64,000 nucleotides of DNA from Magicicada septendecula (GCA_034769895.1 CM068367.1:346913611-346977610), one strand, 5' to 3'; shown: positions 10,346 through 23,209, counted from the first letter of the stretch. Translations and numbers: made by a program. The notes: generated from the sequence alone by a model not told the origin.

Positions 10346-12329
10346 GTGTTATATAATTATTTGGAACATAATTAAATCTAACTATATAATAAATATTTAT
10401 TTTTTATATAAAAATTTTTTATTTTAATTACTTATAAATAAATATGTATAAGAATAAAAATATATTATTATTTTTGCTAATAATACAGTAATATTTTTCT
10501 GCAAATTTTTCTGTATTCCCTTATATACCCTGTGCCCAACAAAAAGCCACACATGGCCAATTTTTAAGGCAAACAAATTTTTAAATCTTATTTACAAATA
10601 TTTTCAATAACAAAACATTTATTTAAAGATTTAATACTCCAAAATTTAATTATAACTAGCTGCAATCATAACTCAATTATACAATTATAACTATAATTCC
10701 TGTGAGCAGCAACAGGAAGTAATCCAGGATCAAGTAATACCACTATTAATGCTCATTCTGCTTTTCTTCTTTACTAGTTACAGTTTTATTAACAGAATCT
10801 TCTGTTACATTTTATGATAATAAATGTAAATTGCAATTTCATTATATACACTTAAAATTGAAAACAACTAGGCTATTATATGCCTATTGCTCAAGAATTT
10901 TCTTCATTGCTTGCATTCATCAGCAGAGTTCTTATTCATCATTGCTCACCCATGTAGCATACATGGGTATCTATGGGTGTATATATGGTATATATATATA
11001 TGGTATATATGGGTCTCATCCAACAATCACAATACCCAATCCACATATACCTGCTAGCACTGCAGATTGGTGAGCAAGATTTCCTTCAGACCTGCTATGG
11101 AAACATCTAGTAGCAACCGAAATGAAGTAAGCTGGCCCGGTATTATCACATTCATGCTGCCTTTCTGAAGAGTTGTCTTCAAGGACAGTGTATGTCCTTG
11201 GAAAACTATCCAACACTAGAGGATTTTTTTTTATTTAAAAGGAAACTAGGATGCTCTACCAGATATGTCTGACCCAACCATCTATTAGTGAGTTCTCAAA
11301 CCATCCTAATCTTGAAGTCCCCTGAACATACAAGCAACTCGAACAATTGTCTCTTAATGTTCATTTTTAAAAAAATTTCCTTTACAGCACTACTTAAGGG
11401 GCCAGTTTCTCCTCTCTGCCATAATACATACAGCACATCTCTGTTTCTCACTGCCTCCTGTTTTTATTGTTATGCTTTCCTCAACAATCTTTTGATGGTT
11501 GGGTTGACAGGTATCTCAAAAATAGACAGGTCTTTAGTCTCTGACAATTCCAATCTGTAATAAAGCTTAATCATTCTGCTTTCAAAATCCAATTATATAT
11601 CTGTGGGAAGCGAGTAGCTGCCCTCATACACAGTTGGTACATCCTGGAAAAGTAATTTTTCTTCTTAAGCCTAGGCTGTATCAACCCTATCCATCCCTAA
11701 AAAAAACTCACCATCAATCCACAGTCAGCTTTGAACCTCAACTCTACTTTCTTTCGCCAGCGAGGAGCTTTACTTGGCACATTTCCATAGACACAGTATA
11801 ACCAAATTGCCTCGTTTCACCTACATACTTCATCAGTTTCTTCTCTATTTGGTAATACTAAATGCTGTCCATAAAATGCACTTCTGCTACCACTGCTTCA
11901 CAATAACACATCATTTTTATTTTGCCAGTCTCTAATCAAATTTACAGGTTGTAGTACAGTCTCCAGTTTTTTCCGCCTCTCTGTTTATTTGTAGTCTCTT
12001 TTACTGATCATAAATGATCACAACTACATTCCCTTCATACTCATATTTTCACTATATAATACTGTTCAGTATGATACGAATTTCTTTAATACTACCAACT
12101 GTGCTTCAGTGACATAACATTTTTTTCTTCAGAGCCCCCCAGCAGGAATCCTTTGCGAGCTTCCTCTTCTACCTTTACTTAATTCATGCCATTGTTCTCT
12201 CTTAAAAACTAACGCCTCCTTATAGTTGTGGCAACTACTAACATTATATAACATAAACAGAATACATTTCCTCAAGGCTGTATAAAGTCTCTTCTTGTAA
12301 GCCTACGCCAGTTTGATCGGGCAGTTCTG
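10346..12329. other. Mostly unassigned intronic sequence
   Basis: AT-rich, with a TATA-type simple repeat at 10973-11012. On the minus strand around 11560-11270 and 11216-11016 there are protein-like frames with cysteine-bearing text (RCAVCIMAERRNWPL; LVLDSFPRTYTVLEDNSS) that I could not assign. They may be old transposon pieces. A poly-purine/pyrimidine patch occurs near 11390. Confidence 0.4.
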
Positions 12330-12690
12330 TAAATCCTAAAAAACTTTCATTAATTTTAAGTTGGTGGACCTCCCTGCTTTATCTTTGGAAATTAAGACAT
12401 ATCTGATTATTATTTGACTCAGTTGTTCATTTATATTAATTTGTTGTGTAGAATCCACTACTACAGAGAAGTGAACAGACTTAATGTGTTTAAAAATAAT
12501 ATTTTCAACTTATTTAGATACAAGCTGAGAGAGTTAATTTTAAATTTTTGGACTCATATACTTCTCCCTGTTCTTCGCACCACTGATTATCTCTTGCAAA
12601 CGAGGATCATATTTCTCAAAAGATCGATAAAAACCAAACACTTCCCATTTTTGGATTGGCCTGTCTTCTGCTTGGGGCCTCCAACAACCA
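12330..12690 (-). pseudogene. Fragment of ZMYM1-type hAT transposase (start of DDE core)
   Basis: Minus-strand translation gives FYRSFEKYDPRLQEIISGAK, YMSPKI, then HFSVVVDSTQQININEQLSQ and a degenerate continuation. The SVVVDST-x-EQLS block is the first catalytic Asp region of ZMYM1-like hAT transposases; the same block in the hAT at 51.6-54.9 kb reads LVVDSTPDIPHVDQL. Stops and frame changes show it is dead. No terminal repeats were found around it. Confidence 0.6.
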
Positions 12691-13270
12691 ACTTTGAAGC
12701 TGTCAATGTCAAGTAACATTTACAATGTGATCCAATACTTTGGCTCATTTATTAGTGTCCCTGGTCATTATTTAGTTAAGGCCTCATAACAAATAATGAT
12801 GCCACGCAGGCCCTGCTGGTGGGTCCGGTGCATTCTTAACTGGAATCACCGCCCTATTGTATAGTTAATGAAATACTTTATACTCTCAAAGTACATCACT
12901 AGGTACTGGTAGAATACCAGTAAAAAATAAATGTATTTGTTTTTGATGTTAAATACATAAGGGAAAAACGTTTACTAAAGTTCAGTGGTTTATCCCCATT
13001 CTTCAAAAATTAAGGGAAATGTTGCATGGACCCATCTAGTCTGCAGCCCCCCCCCCATTTTGCAGGCTCTGTGTGCCCGTAAGTTACACCACTTCTGTGG
13101 TTCAAGCACTTGGCAACTGATATGAAGATGTATGGAAAGAGAACAACTAACAGCGCCATTAACAGCTGACACAGCAATGACATGAACTAAATGCATGGTC
13201 AACATTCAAATATGGTACTTGGAAAAATGTATATAATCATTTGGAAATACAAGAAAACCATTACCATTAA
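12691..13270. other. Unassigned intronic sequence
   Basis: Contains a C-run (13050-13058) and a minus-strand frame (12990-13205) of ordinary composition that I could not assign. No transposon ends seen. Confidence 0.4.
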
Positions 13271-14832
13271 TGTGACGATTTCTTTAATTAAAAAATAAAA
13301 TAAATAATAAAATAGGAAATGTTAAAAGCTGAGAAATTTAAATTTTAATAAATCGCACATTTAAACTAATTTTGATCACTGTCATAAATCATAATTATAT
13401 TTAATACAGAGTTTTAATGAAAAAAAAGGGAATGCGAGTGTACAGATAGGGAAACCCTTATTAATTAACCCTGCATAGACATGAGCTAACCGGAATTAAC
13501 CTGAATACCGACCCCTAAACAAACTAATAATCCTTGTAAATTGATATTAAATAAATAAATAAACAAGACCACAGTAGTGTACTATAATGAAGTCTGTAAT
13601 AAAGAATATCTTTGGATAATTAAAAGGTCAAACTTTAACCCCTTAAATAAAGAATAAAGGCGGAACTATTTTGTTGCGACGCGTAAACTCCGCGCGATTA
13701 ACTGACCCGTCCTAACATAGTAATTCAATCGAGATGAAGCACTCGCGTAGAAAGCACACGCTTGAACCATGTCTAAGAGAACGACAAAATGTTTTTATTT
13801 AGAAGACAGATACAACAATGTGTAGCGAAAAGTGGTGGCAAATTAGCACGCTAATAAGTTTAAATGTAAAGAACAAAAGGAATAAATTACTGTGTGAGGG
13901 ATGACATCTCATTTGTATAATTTGTAAGATCTCTATGTTGTTTAAAATAATGTGGTACGAGCTACCTAAAGTGAGAACTTTATAAACAATAATGTGACGT
14001 GTGATTCTGTGACAAACAAGAACATTTACGGCACTTATACTACTAACGATGTTTAACTACTAGACTTCTGAGGACCTCTACGTTACTTCATTATGAACTA
14101 ATCATGTCAGGAACTTCAACAGGAAAGTTAACTCCACTAAAGATCAACCGCTGACGAACCCCACAAGGACCAAGGACCCGGACCTCGAGTGAACTTCTGG
14201 ATATCACAGGTGACACGGAGACTTGTCCTACATGATTAATTAAAATTCTAACACATGAATTGTTAAAGACAGTTTAAATAAATATATAAAGACTCTAATG
14301 ATAATCACTTTATAAGATGTAGTATGTCTTAGGATTCAAAATATTTGTAGTACCAAGTAATGCTGATGTATATATGTAAAGCTTCACTGATACAAAATTT
14401 TAGTTTAAGTCCATTCTTCAAATGCCCCCCCCCCCCAAATAGTATGATAAAATATAAATAAGTGAGCTTAACTCACAAACAAGTTTAAGGTCCCGGATCC
14501 GTGGATAATGCTAGCACTTATAAATCCATATGTTTTGGCCCCCTGTTTTTAACAAAATCTTTTATAAATTGTAAACGTTTATTAAGAAAACCCTAGGTGG
14601 GAATATTTATGTAGAACTGTTGTAGTAATTGTTTAATAAAGAGATGTCGTTACTTTACACCAAAAATATTGAGTGAATAAATCATCAGACTCCCATGTAA
14701 AGTTCCTTTAGTTATAACTACAGCTGGTTTAATTAATAATTAAAAGTTAATTACGAGTATGGCAGCCCATGCAATTGATCTAATGTAAGTATGCACTGGT
14801 TCCTGATGTTATAATGTAGGTGAGACGTTACA
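13271..14832. repeat. Possible solo LTR
   Basis: The segment starts TGTGACG and ends CGTTACA, an inverted pair matching the TGTAACG/CGTTACA-type ends of the other LTRs in this window. It contains a GC-richer promoter-like patch (13670-13760). The flanking 4-mers (ttaa and ctaa) agree at three of four positions, so the target duplication is only weakly supported. No internal gag or pol is present. A C-run lies at 14426-14437. Confidence 0.35.
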
Positions 14833-15429
14833 CTAATGGTTAAGTGTTTTTATTCCCACTCCTCAACACTGGTTATGACTGTATAGTACAGATATTTTAA
14901 CGTGGGCTATAAATAATGAGTGTGAAATAGGTGTATTTCACTATGATCAAAACCAAAGGAGTGTGTTTGTGAAGGCATCACTGTCTGTTACATAAGCTAT
15001 AAATATGAGTTTAAAAACGATAAGCTGAATATGGTTAACATTTTGTTTTATTTTTTTACATGAAATGTGACTTGAAATAATATGATTTATTGTTGTACTT
15101 TCTTTGACTAAAACTCTTTCTTTCAATTACAATATGTCTAAAACAAAATCCCAGGACATAAAGTCAACCAATGTTGTCTGTTTCCACAATATGTACAGCA
15201 TCATTTAGGTAGGTACTGAAATCAACTAGCCCCCATCAATGTTTTCTGCCAACTGCTATTTTCCAACATGGCACAACAGTTTACACAGGTATGACATACT
15301 ATAAGGGTTGTACTGAAAGTAGTGCCTGTTTGCCTATCAACAGGTAACAGGTAAATCTGTAATTCTGATCTTGTGTGTCTGAAATTCATAACACTGAGAG
15401 TGCATACCTTTGTGCGTGACTGATAAATT

Positions 15430-15895
15430 TGTCTTTGTGTTCACAGTAACAGAACAGTCATCGAATTCTTAATTAAAGAGGGATGTACAGTTGCAAACAT
15501 ATATATAGAGAGGTAGCACTTGATGAGAGCAATGTTTGAAGATGGGTCAGTAAATTTAAGGCAGAAGAAACTACCACCGATGACAAACCACAAACTGAAA
15601 GGCAGTGAATGTATTGACTGATGACAACTGGCAGCAAGTTGATGACATTCATGCAGATCAGCGAGTCATAGTACACAAAATTATTGCACACTTGTATTAT
15701 AGACATAATTCTGTGCAAAGGATTATACAGGACCTAGACTACAGGAAAGTATGTGCTATGTGGGTGCCTCATCAGTTAACACCTGCTTTGAAAGAAAAGG
15801 GTGGAAGTGTGTTCAGAGCTGCTGCTTATGTTTTAAGCAAATTAACAGAACTTATTTTCAAACTTAATGACAGAAGATGAGTCTTGGATAGTGGT
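15430..15895 (+). pseudogene. Mariner transposase, N-terminal part
   Basis: The conceptual frame passes through NRTVIEFLIKEGCTVANIY (helix-turn-helix, 15450-15500), FKAEETTTDDKPQTE, VNVLTDDNWQQVDDIHADQR, SVQRIIQDLDYRKVCAMWVP and HQLTPALKEK. It reaches the first catalytic Asp block TEDESWI at about 15866-15890 and breaks there at the LTR-element insertion. At least two frameshifts occur. The order and text are those of mariner transposases, with the second helix-turn-helix and the linker recognisable. Confidence 0.75.
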
Positions 15896-17209
15896 GGCTT
15901 GTACAGGGAGAGAAAAAGGGTGCCGCCACCCCCATTAAATTTGTAAATTAAAATTTCAATAATACTACTGTAATGTGTAAACAAAAAAGTTTCCTTATGT
16001 GACAGATATTTTTAGGGTGACTAATAGTGATCACCCATGGTCCCAGTGTATCTAATAGTGTATCTGGCATGATCCCAATGTTGGATGCTTTCTCTACAGA
16101 CCTCCCTGGCTGTTGTTCACTACATTAATTGGCTGTCTATCAACAGCAGTTTTGTTGCAACCAACCTTGTTTTATAAACATCGGCTTGTCTTCCCAGAAA
16201 AACAGTTACAAATTGCTGTTAAGCAATTAATTTAAATGTAACTGCATTCAGATATGGACTGGTAGTTCTATACAGCAGGCTTGACTTCACATAGATAACT
16301 GGCACATTAGTTTTAATAAATTTTTTACACAAAAATAATCTAGTTACTGTTTTTCCTGAACTGGTAAAACGATAAAAAATTATTTGTTCAATTCCTATGA
16401 CTACAGCAGAAACTGAATGATGATTCTCAAGCTTCAAACATATTAAAACGTTTACATGTAATGCAATGAAAGAGGACAGACTAAGTGCTCTGGAAAAGTG
16501 TTTAACAGAAAAATAAACTGCTAGAAACCACACCCAACTTTAATGATGTCACTGACCATTTTCCCAAGCAAAATATATGGAGAATGGATTTCATGTACAA
16601 CCAAATAAACTAATCTGAGGTAAGGAACAAATATATTTTATTTAGTAAAGCATGTATTTAATAATACATTTTATTTATCATTTAGGTTTCATGAACTGCA
16701 ACTATTTTATGGTTATAATTTCAATTTCAAACAGAATTTAAATATAGGTAGTTTACAAGGTAGGTTTTTGATGTTAACAATACTTTTAGTATATTTCTAC
16801 CCAGGTTCTTGTACCTGAAAATTATGGAAATACAACTTTTTTAAAAATAAGAAACAAAAGGTTCAATTTTACTGTAAGGTTCATGATAACTGTAAATTTC
16901 TCAAATTTATTACCAAAGTTTCAAATCTTTTAAACTAATTAACCCATAATTTTTCAAAACACTGTAAGTTACTTTAATTACATTATTCAAAAAATTTCAA
17001 TTCATTTAATTCCATCAAACTAGAAATTGATCATACAAAATACAATGTACATACTAACAACATAGCCTTAACACAATACATTTAACACCAATACAAATTT
17101 ATCTACAATTTTTGTCATATCATGTTATTGTTTACCACACCACATTACATAAGTAAGCCAAGTAATTACCATTAGCTCAAATAATTAAATGTTCATTAGC
17201 AATAAATGT

Positions 17210-18581
17210 CTAACCACCATCATCGAAAATTAGTCTTATTTTAACGTAACACAATTCATTTTTATTCAAATTCATTATATTACACTTTTTAATATAATGT
17301 CCCTTTAACTCTACTTCATCCGTTAGACCAAAATAATAATTAATAGGATCATTCCCCAGTATTATTATTTTATCATTAAGCCTGTCTGCATTATGTGTGG
17401 TTAAGTCTCCCTTGGTATTATTTGTCTTTATTACATAATTTATAATTTCACCCTCATAGTAATCAGCTGTTACTAGTACACTACTTCTGTCACCAGGCAA
17501 GTATTTTTTCTCAACAAGATAATCATCATTTGCTACTGTACTCATTGCTACACAAGGTAAGTCTACACTGCTAAGTCTGCACTGTAAGTCTAACTCTCTT
17601 TGTACCCTCTCTCCAGTTCATCAATACTTATTACTACTCCATTACTAACCCCAACTAACTTTCTACTCTCATTATCCTCACTATTACTTCATGTATCACC
17701 ATTATTTTTATTCAATATTATTTCACTATCATTATAATCACTACTTATTTTAACACCACCACTTACCTTGTAATTCATCACCTGATTATTATTCGTTATT
17801 ATCTCACCATTATAATTATCACTTGTCTTGTCATTTTTCACTTCATTATTTATATTCTCATTCCACTTACCTGTGTCTTCATTATGATTAACCCTTATAT
17901 TTTCACTCTCTTCACTTACTTCATCATCTATTATTTCATCTGTACTTAAACTTTCTCTACTTGTCCTTTCTTTTTCTAATGTCATTTACTTCATCTTGTA
18001 TTTGTTTTACGATAGTACTACAATGTTCATCAATTTCTTTTAAACGTTTATTAATATTAACTTTTTGTAGCTTCACATTATTAATATTGCTCTTCAGTTC
18101 ATCAAACTTACTTTCTAGTTTAACATCATTTATATCAAAGCATTTATTTAATTCGTTAAAATTACTTTCATATTTTATTTTCTGTTCATTTACATTACTG
18201 GTCAATTCATTCAATTTTGCATTTTGTACACAAATTAATGATCATTTATGTCAAAATGACTCTTTACTTCATTAAATTTTACCTCATTATCACTTTTTTG
18301 TTCCTTGAAACTACTTTTTGTAAGGTTAAATAGATCATCTATTGACAATTCTCTTTCTTTTATTTTTGTTACCACGGGAGTAGATTTCGCTCGCGTATTA
18401 CTAATTATAATTGAATCAGTTACATTGTTTTCGTTTGCTACGGTTGGAGTCGTCTCCAACCCCGAATCATTCGCAACAGCTGACTCAGAACATTTTCTTG
18501 GACCGTAATAGGAGTTAAGTGACCTCCTAACTCACTCGTAATTGTCGAGTTGGTCAGATTTATTTCATTCTTACTTTCCAT
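17210..18581 (-). pseudogene. Gag-like coiled-coil protein, copy A (broken)
   Basis: Probable start MESKNEINLTNSTIT at 18581. The frame then shifts near 18488 into SAVANDSG and METTPTVANENNV, continues KSTPVVTKIKERELS, then shifts again near 18235 and 17990. The middle is a long Asn/Lys/Glu-rich region with heptad-like spacing (17957-18214), consistent with a coiled coil. The C-terminal frame (17210-17545) ends NELCYVKIRLIFDDGG. The related gene in copy B ends CYVKPRLIWNDGG, so the C-terminus is conserved. Function is inferred from position after LTR and primer site. No capsid or zinc-knuckle motif is visible. Confidence 0.55.
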
Positions 18582-18754
18582 CTTTTATATTATTATAACT
18601 TACATATACAATTATACAAACTTTGACTTTAATTTATAGTTTTACGTTACCAATTTCTAAACACAATCTATAATCACTTACAAAAACGCCATCACTCCCA
18701 AATAATCCATCTCTGTAACTAAAAGTAGGTCTAGCCTATATTTTTATATAAGCC

Positions 18755-18772
18755 GTCCCAGTTTTGGTGCCA
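18755..18772 (-). promoter_or_regulatory. Primer-binding site, copy A
   Basis: Minus strand TGGCACCAAAACTGGGAC, two bases after the LTR end. The TGG start pairs with a tRNA CCA end. It resembles, with a few changes, the buried site inside the LTRs of copy B. Confidence 0.55.
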
Positions 18773-18774
18773 TT

Positions 18775-20038
18775 TGTAACTTTTCACTTTATTTTAATAA
18801 AAAAAAAGAACAACTTCCAACTTCTCATTCTCTAAACTTACCTTAGGGTCTCCTCCAGGGTTCTGTAGACGAACCTGTTACAGAAATGATTATTTGGGTT
18901 TGAGTGGCGAAGTAACTACACTAACACATGGTTATTGTTAACTCAAATAACGGTATTTACTTTTATTCAAAAAAATTACTTTCTTATCTCCTCAACCTCT
19001 CCCACTACTCCTCAACTTCTAATAATTTCTTTTCATAAACTACTACATCTGTGTCAAACCCAAAGTTATCTGTATAAAATTATAAATGAACAAAAATTAT
19101 AAAACTACAATTCTTATAAGACTACAAAAGAATAATTATTATGCTTAACAAACCAGTACTTTTCTTTTTATATCACATGCTCTCTCTCATTCTTTTATAT
19201 ATTCATACATAACCTCCATTTACAGAGCTCTCTGATTATTGAATTTATGATTTTAAAATTGGTAGTTATTTTGAAAGTTAAGTCAATTGGTTATATTAGG
19301 TACTCAGCCATTTCATCTGCGCCTTGGTGAGTTGCACAACCACATGTTATTCACCTTTCCATTTAACCCTCCGAAATTTCACATTTAAACTGTTAATTTG
19401 CCACCATTAGGGTTGACGGTTCATTATTATTATTATACTGCACTGTTGAATTCACATTTTTATCGGCCGAACTGACTTTTTGCTCGCGAGCACTGCTTTA
19501 CTGAACCGCGCGAGCACTTGTTTTTGGAACTGCGCGGTTCTGGAGTAGACAGTCCACTGGGCTCCCAACTAGGCGTTGGGTACGCACTACTTTGCGTACG
19601 GACAGTCACGTGACCACAAATTCGAGCTCTGATTGGTTAGAATGTTCCCGAAACTCAACCAGGGAATTCTTGTAATTTCCCCAGTGGTTAATTCCCGCCA
19701 ACAAGAACGTCTCTGCGCAATGATTCATTCGTGATGTTGAACTAATTTCACTCACACATTACCTTATAAAGCTTGGTTTATCTTGATACAACAACATGCA
19801 TCATATCACATACTTTCCTGATGACTCAACCCCGCTACCAAGGTGCGCTGGACAACGTATGGTTTTGACTAGACCACAGACTGTTTCGGAATAAATTTGT
19901 GCAATTATTAATGCATACCTTATACTGCCGGACACGGCTACAGTTTGTTCCCACAAGTGTTATATAACATGGTTGGTTATAAATTAATAAAAAATATTCA
20001 ATATAAAAACAAATTCTACCCTTTCTTGTACCGTCACA
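18775..20038 (-). repeat. 5' LTR of gag-only element copy A (1264 bp)
   Basis: On the minus strand it starts TGTGACGGTACAAG and ends ...GTTACA. The start matches TGTAACGGTACAG of the LTRs at 56350 and 61308. The region at 18775-18905 aligns to 55290-55405 (shared cttaccttagggt, cagacgaa- and atttgg-type stretches). It is followed directly by a TGG-initiated primer-binding site. The interior has a GC-rich patch with ctcgcgagcac and cgcgcgagcac (19480-19520). Confidence 0.65.
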
Positions 20039-20263
20039 AGTGGTGACACGATACTTCACCTACGCCTAAATAGTCCGCAGCCTAGGTAATGCTTTGTTTC
20101 TGGGATGGAAGAGGAGTAATTTTGTTGGATTTTCTTGAACAGGGCTCAACAGTGAACAGTGAGTGTTTTGCATTAGTGGAAAAACTCCGAGAAGCCAACA
20201 GAAGAAAAAGACTTGACAAAAATCTTCATGCCATTACATATTATAATGCTAGGCCTCACAAGT
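20039..20263 (+). pseudogene. Mariner transposase, middle part
   Basis: Continues the transposase: VMLCFWDGRGVILLDFLEQG (20087-20146), then STVNSE, KLREANRRKR and YYNARPH. In active mariners the last block reads HDNARPH, so the second catalytic Asp is replaced by Tyr here. Upstream of 20087 the frame has stops. The segment ends at aggcctcacaagt (20251-20263), which is repeated at 23405-23417 and marks the LINE insertion. Confidence 0.75.
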
Positions 20264-20839
20264 GGAGTCGAAGGAACTTGGAGAGGTAGCACCTTCTGGG
20301 CAGAGGTTGTGCACCTTCTTGGAGAGGTATGGGTTGACTGGGCACTGGTCCTCACAAGTTCCAAGGGTTGGATGATGTGATGGTAGCTCCCAATGGAGCC
20401 ATAAGCCTCTCTCCAGCCAAGACCGTACTGTGTGGTGAAGAGCCACATCCTACTAGAGGTGACCCCGTTGGCGCAGAACAGTACGGATCTAGACCGGAAG
20501 GTTGATAAACATTCCTGGTGGAGGGCAGCAGTAAACATCAGTACCAAGGTAGGGCATATAGGAAATGATCCTGGACCGGCCTGTCTTGGATTATTGCAGG
20601 CGGTAGTCAAAATTTGATCCATCCGGCTGTAGTACTGGGACTGAGGGGGTAGGTGGGACTCAATAGCTGTAGTGAAAGCAACCTACGTAGAGAAGAAAAC
20701 CTCGATCACAATCCTGGCCCTCCAGGTTGGAGGTTGGTCTATGGGCTAACAACCCATTCCCGGAAAACCGGATGTTACAAAACTACCAAATAAGCCTCGG
20801 AAAGGACGGTATTATCGGAAACGACTCAGACAACGGAAT

Positions 20840-21572
20840 ATGGACTTGTCTTTTGGAACGTGGAATGTTAGGACTTTGTACAGGCCAGGGGCACAAAGGG
20901 AACTATTTGAAGAGCTAAAAAGATATAAAATTGGTGTAGCAGCAGCGCACAAAACAAGATGGCTGGGAAATGGAGTAAGAGATACTAAAACTCATACGGT
21001 ATTATACAGCGGCAGAGAGAAGGGGAAAAGAGAACTGGGAGTGGCATTTGTAGTTGACAGAAACTTAAAAACACCTCATAGTAGACTTCCACCCAGTCAA
21101 CGAGAGAATATGTAGAATAAGATTGGCTACTAAATTCTTCAATCTATCAATCATAAACGTACACTGCCCAACTGATGAGAAGGATGAAGACATAAAAGCA
21201 GAATTTTACCAACTGCTGGAAAAAATATATGACACCACCCCTAAGAATGACATTAAACTAATCATGGGGGACATGAATGCGAAAATTGTGAAAGAAGATG
21301 CATACCTTGGCACCATAGGTAGGCACAGTTTATGCAATGAATCCAACAGAAATGGGGAACTGCTGATCGACTTCGCTACAAGCAGGAATATGGTTATCAG
21401 CTCAACTCAATTCCCACACCGTGATATCCATAAGGGAACGTGGGTAGCCCCAGATGGGAAAACAGTCAACCAGATAGATCATGTGATCATTACTAAAAGA
21501 GCAGCTACAAGTATCATTGATGTCAAAACCCGGAGAGGAGCGTCAGTTGGTTCTGAACACTATATGATGTAT
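20840..21572 (+). pseudogene. LINE endonuclease domain (APE type)
   Basis: Frame 1 (20840-21075) has FGTWNVRTLYRPGAQ and KTRWLGNGVRDTKTH. After a frameshift near 21078 the second frame (to 21572) has NVHCPTDEKDEDIKAEFY, KLIMGDMNAKI, GRHSLCNESNRNGELLIDFA, GTWVAPDGKTVNQIDHVII and GSEHY. These are the active-site blocks (N, E-like, D-x-N, H) of the AP-endonuclease domain of RTE-clade LINEs, often annotated craniofacial-development-protein-2-like. The final SDH-type block reads GSEHY. The domain stops abruptly there and no RT follows. Confidence 0.82.
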
Positions 21573-23208
21573 CAATGATACTCTGGTTGATACTCTGGTT
21601 GAACACTCTCTCCAGGATCACTGATGCTCTGGTTGATGCACTAATCATCTTGTGAATGACACTTTTTGCACTTCACCTTGTATCTCACACTCCGACATTA
21701 ATAGTTCTTTTGTTAACTCTTGATATTTAAAATTAGATTTTAACACATGTTTTAACACATGATAACATCGATAACATCACTTTAGCTCCGAATTATTTAT
21801 ATTTATGTCTCATTTGCATATTATGAGTACTTTAACAATTTGTTGATCAATACAGATTGTTTGTTACTTTAATTAGTCATCACAGTTCCTTCGCGGACTA
21901 ACATTATTACCACTACATCTGACTTTGTTTAATTTGCATTAACAGTTATATTAGTCTTTCACACTATCGTCATATTTAGTTCATCCTTCCGACTCTCTCT
22001 CTTTCTATTTCAACACTGTGTCTTTAATTAAACACTCCGTTAAAACTTCCGACCATCTTTACTTAACTTGTTATTATACAAACTCTCGAAAAAACTAAGT
22101 CTCTTTTCAAAGTTATACTCCGACATGTCCAACACTATCTCAAGACTCTCGATTGCGGTTATGTTACGACTCTCGTTCAATGTTATATTCAGACTTCTAC
22201 CGCTCGCAAGTATATTAAGACTCCCGATCGCAGTCAACACTTATTTTTACATATCGAATCCTCCCAACGTTTCTGCTCAAAACTCTCTTCTTCTCACCTT
22301 CTTCGTTTCCATTGGTTTTCATCCCTTTTCCTATGAAAACTCCTTCCTAAACCTATGCCTTGTCTTCTGACATCGTTCTCATTAGTTCTTCATCCTCGTC
22401 TCCTTAGCAACCTCTTCTGGAGAAACACCTTCATTAAACTCTGGTTTCTGATAGGCTTCTTTGGTTCCCTACCCTTACATCTTCTTGTTGGCTCCACCCA
22501 TAGTCTGAGGCAGAAGACCAAATTTTACGCCTGTCCATCAACTTGATTGTCTTTTGTATGTTCCTTTCAGACAGATTTCTCCTAATTGTTGTCTTGTTTC
22601 ACAGCTGCCTTTTAGTTTAACATGTGTATCTCTCCCTAATCGTGACCAATTCTAGTATTGTCTTCTTACATCATCTTTTTCATTCACACGCTGGTGTGGT
22701 CGTTTCTTGGTATCACTTATGACTGGCACATCTGCGCTGCAGTTTTTCTACTTAGCTATAACACTCTCTGATAAACATGGTTCCCGCTGCTTGTTAATTG
22801 CTCACTGAGTATGGTCTCTATTCATACAATATCTGTACGAGCCCTTTCGTCCATTGTGCACAATGTACAGCTGCGTTTTGGTGCTAAGTTTACACATGTG
22901 GGTTGTCATTTCTCGTGTCGCCTCCTTCTGTTTTCTGTTAGCTTTTCTTAGTATACATCTGTGATACGTACTCTCTTGTTTTTCTGGTAGTTCAGCTCGC
23001 CACACGCAATTCCCTTAAGTGAACAGCTGCTATTACAAACATATTGTCTTTCTAACACAATGCCTTCCCATTGCTAATGGATTTCACGTGCCATTGTCCG
23101 AACTACATCTGGTACAGCTCCTACGTATGCCATCGTTAAGTTGACAGCAAACACTTGCTACTGTGTTCCCTTACATAAAAAAAAATTTTCTTTAAAATTT
23201 GCGTTACA
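21569..23208 (-). repeat. LTR-like 1.6-kb segment replacing the LINE RT domain
   Basis: No coding similarity. On the minus strand it starts TGTAACGCAAATTTT (23208) and ends TTGATACA (21569), giving TGTA...TACA ends like other LTRs in this window. The flanks (tatga and ggctt) are not a target duplication, and about 2 kb of LINE RT is absent, so a simple insertion does not explain it. It contains direct repeats of gatactctggtt (21577-21600) and a degenerate tandem region at 22080-22235. Confidence 0.35.
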
Positions 23209-23209
23209 G

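Larger units (their letters stand above)
15894..20038 (-). mobile_element. Gag-only LTR retroelement (copy A), one LTR missing
   Basis: Minus-strand retroelement related to the one at 55232-61308. It has a 5' LTR (18775-20038), a primer-binding site (18755-18772), a broken gag-like gene (17210-18581) and about 1.3 kb of AT-rich non-coding sequence below it. No protease, RT or integrase is present and no 3' LTR could be found. AGTGGTG occurs at both borders in mariner sequence (15890-15896 and 20039-20045), which suggests a target duplication. At the left border the sequence after AGTGGTG (gcttgtacagggagag) is not LTR-like, so that end is damaged or replaced. The frame at 16219-16533 is not recognisable as a gene. 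Confidence 0.6.
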
